From contig NZ_BMVG01000023.1 in NCBI RefSeq assembly GCF_014650595.1, forward strand, positions 1-64,000: a stretch of DNA of 64,000 nt, written 5' to 3'. Shown piece by piece: positions 61,367 through 64,000 of this stretch. Origin of the DNA: Streptomyces alanosinicus (GTDB lineage Bacteria > Actinomycetota > Actinomycetes > Streptomycetales > Streptomycetaceae). Position 1 is the first letter of the stretch. Every line of letters starts with the position of its first letter. Below the pieces are notes generated by a model. That model was not told the DNA's origin. It searched no databases and saw nothing but the letters and a program-made list of their open reading frames with translations. A program made the translations under genes and the position numbers.

Positions 61367-62579
61367 GCAGGCCGCGGTGTCGGGGGTTGTCCTGCCACTC
61401 GACGGTGCGCTCCGGATCGGCGAGGCGTAGACCGGGGAAGCGTCGCAGTACGTGGGCGAAGGCGATCTCGGCCTGAAGGCGGGCCAGCGGTGCGCCCAGG
61501 CAGTGATGGACGCCGTGGCCGAACGCCAGGTGCCGGGAGGCGTCGCGGGTGACATCGAACCGGTCGGGGTCGGCGAAGACCTCCGGGTCGCGGTTGGCGG
61601 CCGCCAGCGCGATCTGGACGAACTCCCCCGCCGGGATCGTCGTACCGTCGATCGTCACGGGCTCCGTGGTGTAGCGCAGGCTCGCGAGGGCGAACGGGCT
61701 TTCGTGGCGCAGGACTTCCTCGGTCAGGGCAGGGATGAGCGAGGGGGTGGCGCGTACGGCGGCGAGCTGCGCGGGGTGGGTGAGCAGGGCGTGCAGTCCG
61801 TTGGCGACGAGGTTGACGGTGGTCTGGTGACCCGCGATCACCAGCAGGAACGCCATCGAGGTGACCTCCTGCTCGGTGAGGCGGTCGCCGCCGTCGCGGG
61901 CGGCGAGGAGAGCGGAGAGCAGGTCGTCGCCCGGGCAGGCCCGCTTGTCGGCGATGAGCGCGCGCAGTCGCTGCAGCATCGCCTCGGCTGTCGGGACGGA
62001 CACCTCCCCGTCGCCGCCGTCGCCGCTCACCGTGTGGCCGCGGACCTGGAGGGTCCCGTGCGCGTCGGGGTCCGCGCCCAGCAGGTCGAAGATCACGGCC
62101 AGTGGCAGCGGGAGCGCGAACCGGGCGATCAGGTCGATCTCATCGGCCTCGTCCGTCCCGTCGAGGGCGTCGAGCAGCGTCGCGACGTGTGCCTCGATCC
62201 GGGGGCGCAGCTGCGCCACCCGCCGTTGCGTGAACGCCTGTTGGACGAGACGTCGTAGGCGCGTGTGGCGGGGCGGGTCGGAGTTGAGCATGTGGCTGGT
62301 AAGCCCGCTGCCCGGGCCGCCGACGGGAAGTCCCTCGTGACGGGCGTACACCTCGGTCGCGCCGTCCTTGCTCAGCCGGGGATCGGCGAGGGCCGCGCGG
62401 CAGGCGGCGTGCCCCGTGACGACCCACCCGGCCAGGGGTGCGGCGCCGGAGAAGCGGACCTTGCGGACACCGCTTTCCTCGCGCCAGCGCCGGTAGACAT
62501 CATGGGGGTGGCGGGCGAAGGAGTCGCCCACCGTCTCGGTCGCGGTCTCGCTCTCGTCCGGCGGCTCAGGCAGCGGCAC
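61341..62579 (-). CDS. cytochrome P450, canonical class
   Basis: The 412-residue enzyme is a complete bacterial P450: I helix AGHQTT (249-254, acid-alcohol region with His-Gln), ExxR at 288-291 (EEVLR), then the heme motif FGHGVHHCLG with ligand Cys360. It resembles CYP105/107-type oxidases of secondary metabolism. GTG 62579 overlaps the stop of the upstream P450 gene by 14 bp, so translation is coupled and both belong to the peptide operon. It could add a second crosslink or hydroxylation to the peptide. No ferredoxin gene is present in the window. Confidence 0.93.
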   Translation of the reverse strand: MPLPEPPDESETATETVGDSFARHPHDVYRRWREESGVRKVRFSGAAPLAGWVVTGHAACRAALADPRLSKDGATEVYARHEGLPVGGPGSGLTSHMLNSDPPRHTRLRRLVQQAFTQRRVAQLRPRIEAHVATLLDALDGTDEADEIDLIARFALPLPLAVIFDLLGADPDAHGTLQVRGHTVSGDGGDGEVSVPTAEAMLQRLRALIADKRACPGDDLLSALLAARDGGDRLTEQEVTSMAFLLVIAGHQTTVNLVANGLHALLTHPAQLAAVRATPSLIPALTEEVLRHESPFALASLRYTTEPVTIDGTTIPAGEFVQIALAAANRDPEVFADPDRFDVTRDASRHLAFGHGVHHCLGAPLARLQAEIAFAHVLRRFPGLRLADPERTVEWQDNPRHRGLLTLPVRLR

Positions 62580-63609
62580 GACGCGCCCTCGTCACCTGGA
62601 CGTCCTCGACGCCGAGCAGGCCGACGAGGGGAACCTTCGCGGAGGTCTGTTCGGGGCTCACGGCAAGGCCCGCGCCCCGTACCAGGTCCAGGAGCAGCTC
62701 GGCGAGCGGCATCACCATGTGCCGGCCCCAGCAGCGCTCGGAGGAGTGACCGAAGGGGAGATAACCCGGCGCGGTGTCGGGGTCGAGGGCCTCCCAGCGC
62801 TCCGGACGGAACGCGTGGGGATCCTGCCACAGCTTGGGATCCCTGTGGGAGAGAAGGGGCAGGACGAGGACGTCGTCGCCCGTACCGATGCGTTCGTCGA
62901 GGGCGGCGTACTCGGGGGAGGCGTTGCGCAGGATGTTCCAGGACGGCGGCAGCAGCCGCATGGTCTCGCACAGAATGTGCCGGTTCGGCGTGCCGGGGTC
63001 GAACGGTGAGCCGAGCCAGAGCGCGTTCGCGACCAGGGTGGAGACCGTGAAGCACACAGGCGCCGCCGCCCTCCGGTACATGCCCATGGCATACCGGCGC
63101 TCGTGGTAACCGGCGGCCTCCGCCGTCAGGCCCGCGATGGCGGTCAGCGACTCCCCGCGCCCGCCCGCCCGCCACGGGAGCGCGGCGCCCGCCGCGATCA
63201 CCGCCCAGGTCAGCTTGGGGGTCAGTTCGAGATTGCGGCTCATCAGGATCCGCAGCCGGTACGGGTCCTGGCCAAGGATCAGGTCCCGCAGGAACAGATG
63301 CCCCCTGAGCGGCCACACACCCGACAGATCGACGTCCTCGGGCCGGGGGCGGGGCTTCTTCAGTGCCTCGCGCACATCGCCGCCGATCGTCCGCATCACC
63401 GAGGACGCCTCGCCGCGCGAGATCGAGCGTCCGTGCAGCGGTTTGAACGTGGGCCGCTCGGTCTCGGTGGCCCGGCGGGCGGCGAGGATCCGGTCGGCGG
63501 CCTCATGCCCGGCGACCCCGACGGTGTCGGGTTCGAGCCGGAACACGTCCTGCCCGAGGTGGTCCCGGACCAGGGCGGCAAGTCGCGGATGGAACAACGT
63601 GCGGCGCAT
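62566..63609 (-). CDS. short atypical cytochrome P450, candidate peptide crosslinking enzyme
   Basis: This 347-residue protein is shorter than usual P450s but has the heme motif FGHSSERCWG with Cys293, ExxR at 215-218 (CETMRL), and FRPERW. The region where the I helix should carry (A/G)GxxT reads APVCFTVSTLVANALW, lacking the acidic residue. It has an N-terminal part unlike canonical P450s. It directly follows the AWYFWY peptide gene and has GGAG 8 bases before ATG 63609. In tryptorubin-like clusters one P450 forms the aromatic crosslinks in the core peptide, so this is the prime candidate for that role. Confidence 0.88.
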   Translation of the reverse strand: MRRTLFHPRLAALVRDHLGQDVFRLEPDTVGVAGHEAADRILAARRATETERPTFKPLHGRSISRGEASSVMRTIGGDVREALKKPRPRPEDVDLSGVWPLRGHLFLRDLILGQDPYRLRILMSRNLELTPKLTWAVIAAGAALPWRAGGRGESLTAIAGLTAEAAGYHERRYAMGMYRRAAAPVCFTVSTLVANALWLGSPFDPGTPNRHILCETMRLLPPSWNILRNASPEYAALDERIGTGDDVLVLPLLSHRDPKLWQDPHAFRPERWEALDPDTAPGYLPFGHSSERCWGRHMVMPLAELLLDLVRGAGLAVSPEQTSAKVPLVGLLGVEDVQVTRARRAAA

Positions 63610-63653
63610 GCGGGATCTCCGGAAGGCCGAGGGGCAGTCGGGCGGCGGGCGGC

Positions 63654-63681
63654 GTCGCCCCCGCCGTACGGCGGGGGCGAC
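63654..63681. terminator. 28-bp perfect palindrome between peptide gene and P450
   Basis: GTCGCCCCCGCCGT and its exact complement ACGGCGGGGGCGAC join without a loop. On the minus strand it lies 23 bp after the peptide stop and 44 bp before the P450 start. It probably attenuates transcription so that peptide outnumbers enzyme, or protects the peptide mRNA. Confidence 0.6.
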
Positions 63682-63704
63682 CTCACCGGGTGCTACGGAT
63701 CGGC

Positions 63705-63785
63705 CTAGTACCAGAAGTACCAGGCGCTCGCCTTCAGGCTCTTCTGAGCGGACACCTTGTTGCGCAGAGCGAAGAGAAGCTTCAT
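63705..63785 (-). CDS. RiPP precursor peptide, tryptorubin/atropopeptide type
   Basis: This 26-codon gene encodes a short leader, MKLLFALRNKVSAQKSLK, followed by ASAWYFWY and a TAG stop. GAAGGGGGTG lies just before ATG 63785. Tryptorubin A is a P450-crosslinked hexapeptide with sequence AWYIWY; here position 4 is Phe. The gene is followed by two P450 genes in the same direction, the arrangement of atropopeptide clusters. So the C-terminal six residues are the probable core, with crosslinks formed between Trp and Tyr side chains. The longer in-frame extension to 63908 has no ribosome site. Leader cleavage would need a host protease; none is encoded in the window. Confidence 0.85.
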   Translation of the reverse strand: MKLLFALRNKVSAQKSLKASAWYFWY

Positions 63786-63872
63786 CACTACACCCCCTTC
63801 CAGGGTGGAGATGTCACGCACGCCCCCTTGTGAAGGTCGTGCGCAGCCGGCTTCTCCACACTTCCCCACCAC

Positions 63873-63904
63873 GATCAACGAATGATCAACGCCCTGGCCA
63901 GGGC
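63873..63904. promoter_or_regulatory. direct repeats and palindrome upstream of the peptide gene
   Basis: GATCAACG occurs twice with an 11-bp period (63873-63880 and 63884-63891), directly followed by the palindrome GCCCTGGCCAGGGC (63891-63904). They lie about 90-120 bp upstream of the precursor start. An 11-bp direct-repeat spacing recalls SARP sites. No regulator gene is in the window. Confidence 0.4.
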
Positions 63905-64000
63905 GCACAGTTGAGAAGTCGGGACCGACGTCACACGCAGCAGAGCCCGGAAAAATCCCGTTTGGAATATTTGAGTCGTTTCGTTCCCTTACTTGACCAA

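Overview
The window is about 72% G+C with Streptomyces-style codon use, many GTG starts and typical actinomycete families: SpoIIE-type phosphatases, a BlaI/M56 pair, phosphoketolase beside PPK2, and a near twin of Streptomyces endoglycosidase H. It looks like a Streptomyces chromosome, probably an arm, because decayed genes and transposase remnants are scattered through it. No rRNA, tRNA or CRISPR array was seen.

Layout. 1-8,018: a 3'-disrupted acyl-CoA dehydrogenase gene, a two-component system divergent from an MMPL exporter, an SRPBCC protein, and a convergent M56 peptidase/BlaI pair. 8,158-19,702: a compact cluster with an isochorismatase-type hydrolase divergent from a TetR regulator, then a nearly continuous run of a 4-hydroxyphenylacetate 3-hydroxylase-type flavin monooxygenase, flavin reductase, secreted TTHB210-like protein, FAD/NAD(P) protein, class II aldolase, NAD(P)-binding protein, MFS exporter, AMP-forming ligase and CGNR zinc-finger regulator. 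Matching 22-bp operators before the hydrolase and the monooxygenase tie it into one probable TetR regulon of unknown product. 19,872-26,849: MFS transporter, Tat-exported unknown protein, NAD(P)-binding protein, endoglycosidase H, TetR regulator and a TetX-like monooxygenase. 26,850-30,800: a gene graveyard holding a broken AMP-ligase and relics of an amine oxidase, cupin and aldehyde dehydrogenase set.

30,820-38,643: two SpoIIE-type phosphatases around a lipoprotein binding protein, unknown membrane or secreted proteins, and a HEAT-repeat protein. 38,707-43,369: a secreted protein, a transposase remnant and a large AlbA_2-NTPase-HEAT protein that could be a defence gene. 43,500-51,949: small secreted proteins, a MerR regulator, phosphoketolase and PPK2 (divergent), an L,D-transpeptidase, an IS5-type relic and an SDR. 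52,118-55,037: an unusual fusion of low-molecular-weight tyrosine phosphatase with TPR repeats, a dioxygenase scrap, and an unknown lower-GC gene with a TTA codon.

55,472-63,785 is the most interesting part. An ABC exporter, an MFS exporter and a methyltransferase-NUDIX-PCMT fusion run rightward. Converging on them is a 26-codon peptide gene ending in AWYFWY, followed by a short atypical P450 and a second canonical P450. The peptide end differs by one residue from AWYIWY, the tryptorubin core, so this is a strong candidate for a tryptorubin-like (atropopeptide) RiPP cluster with a possibly expanded enzyme set.
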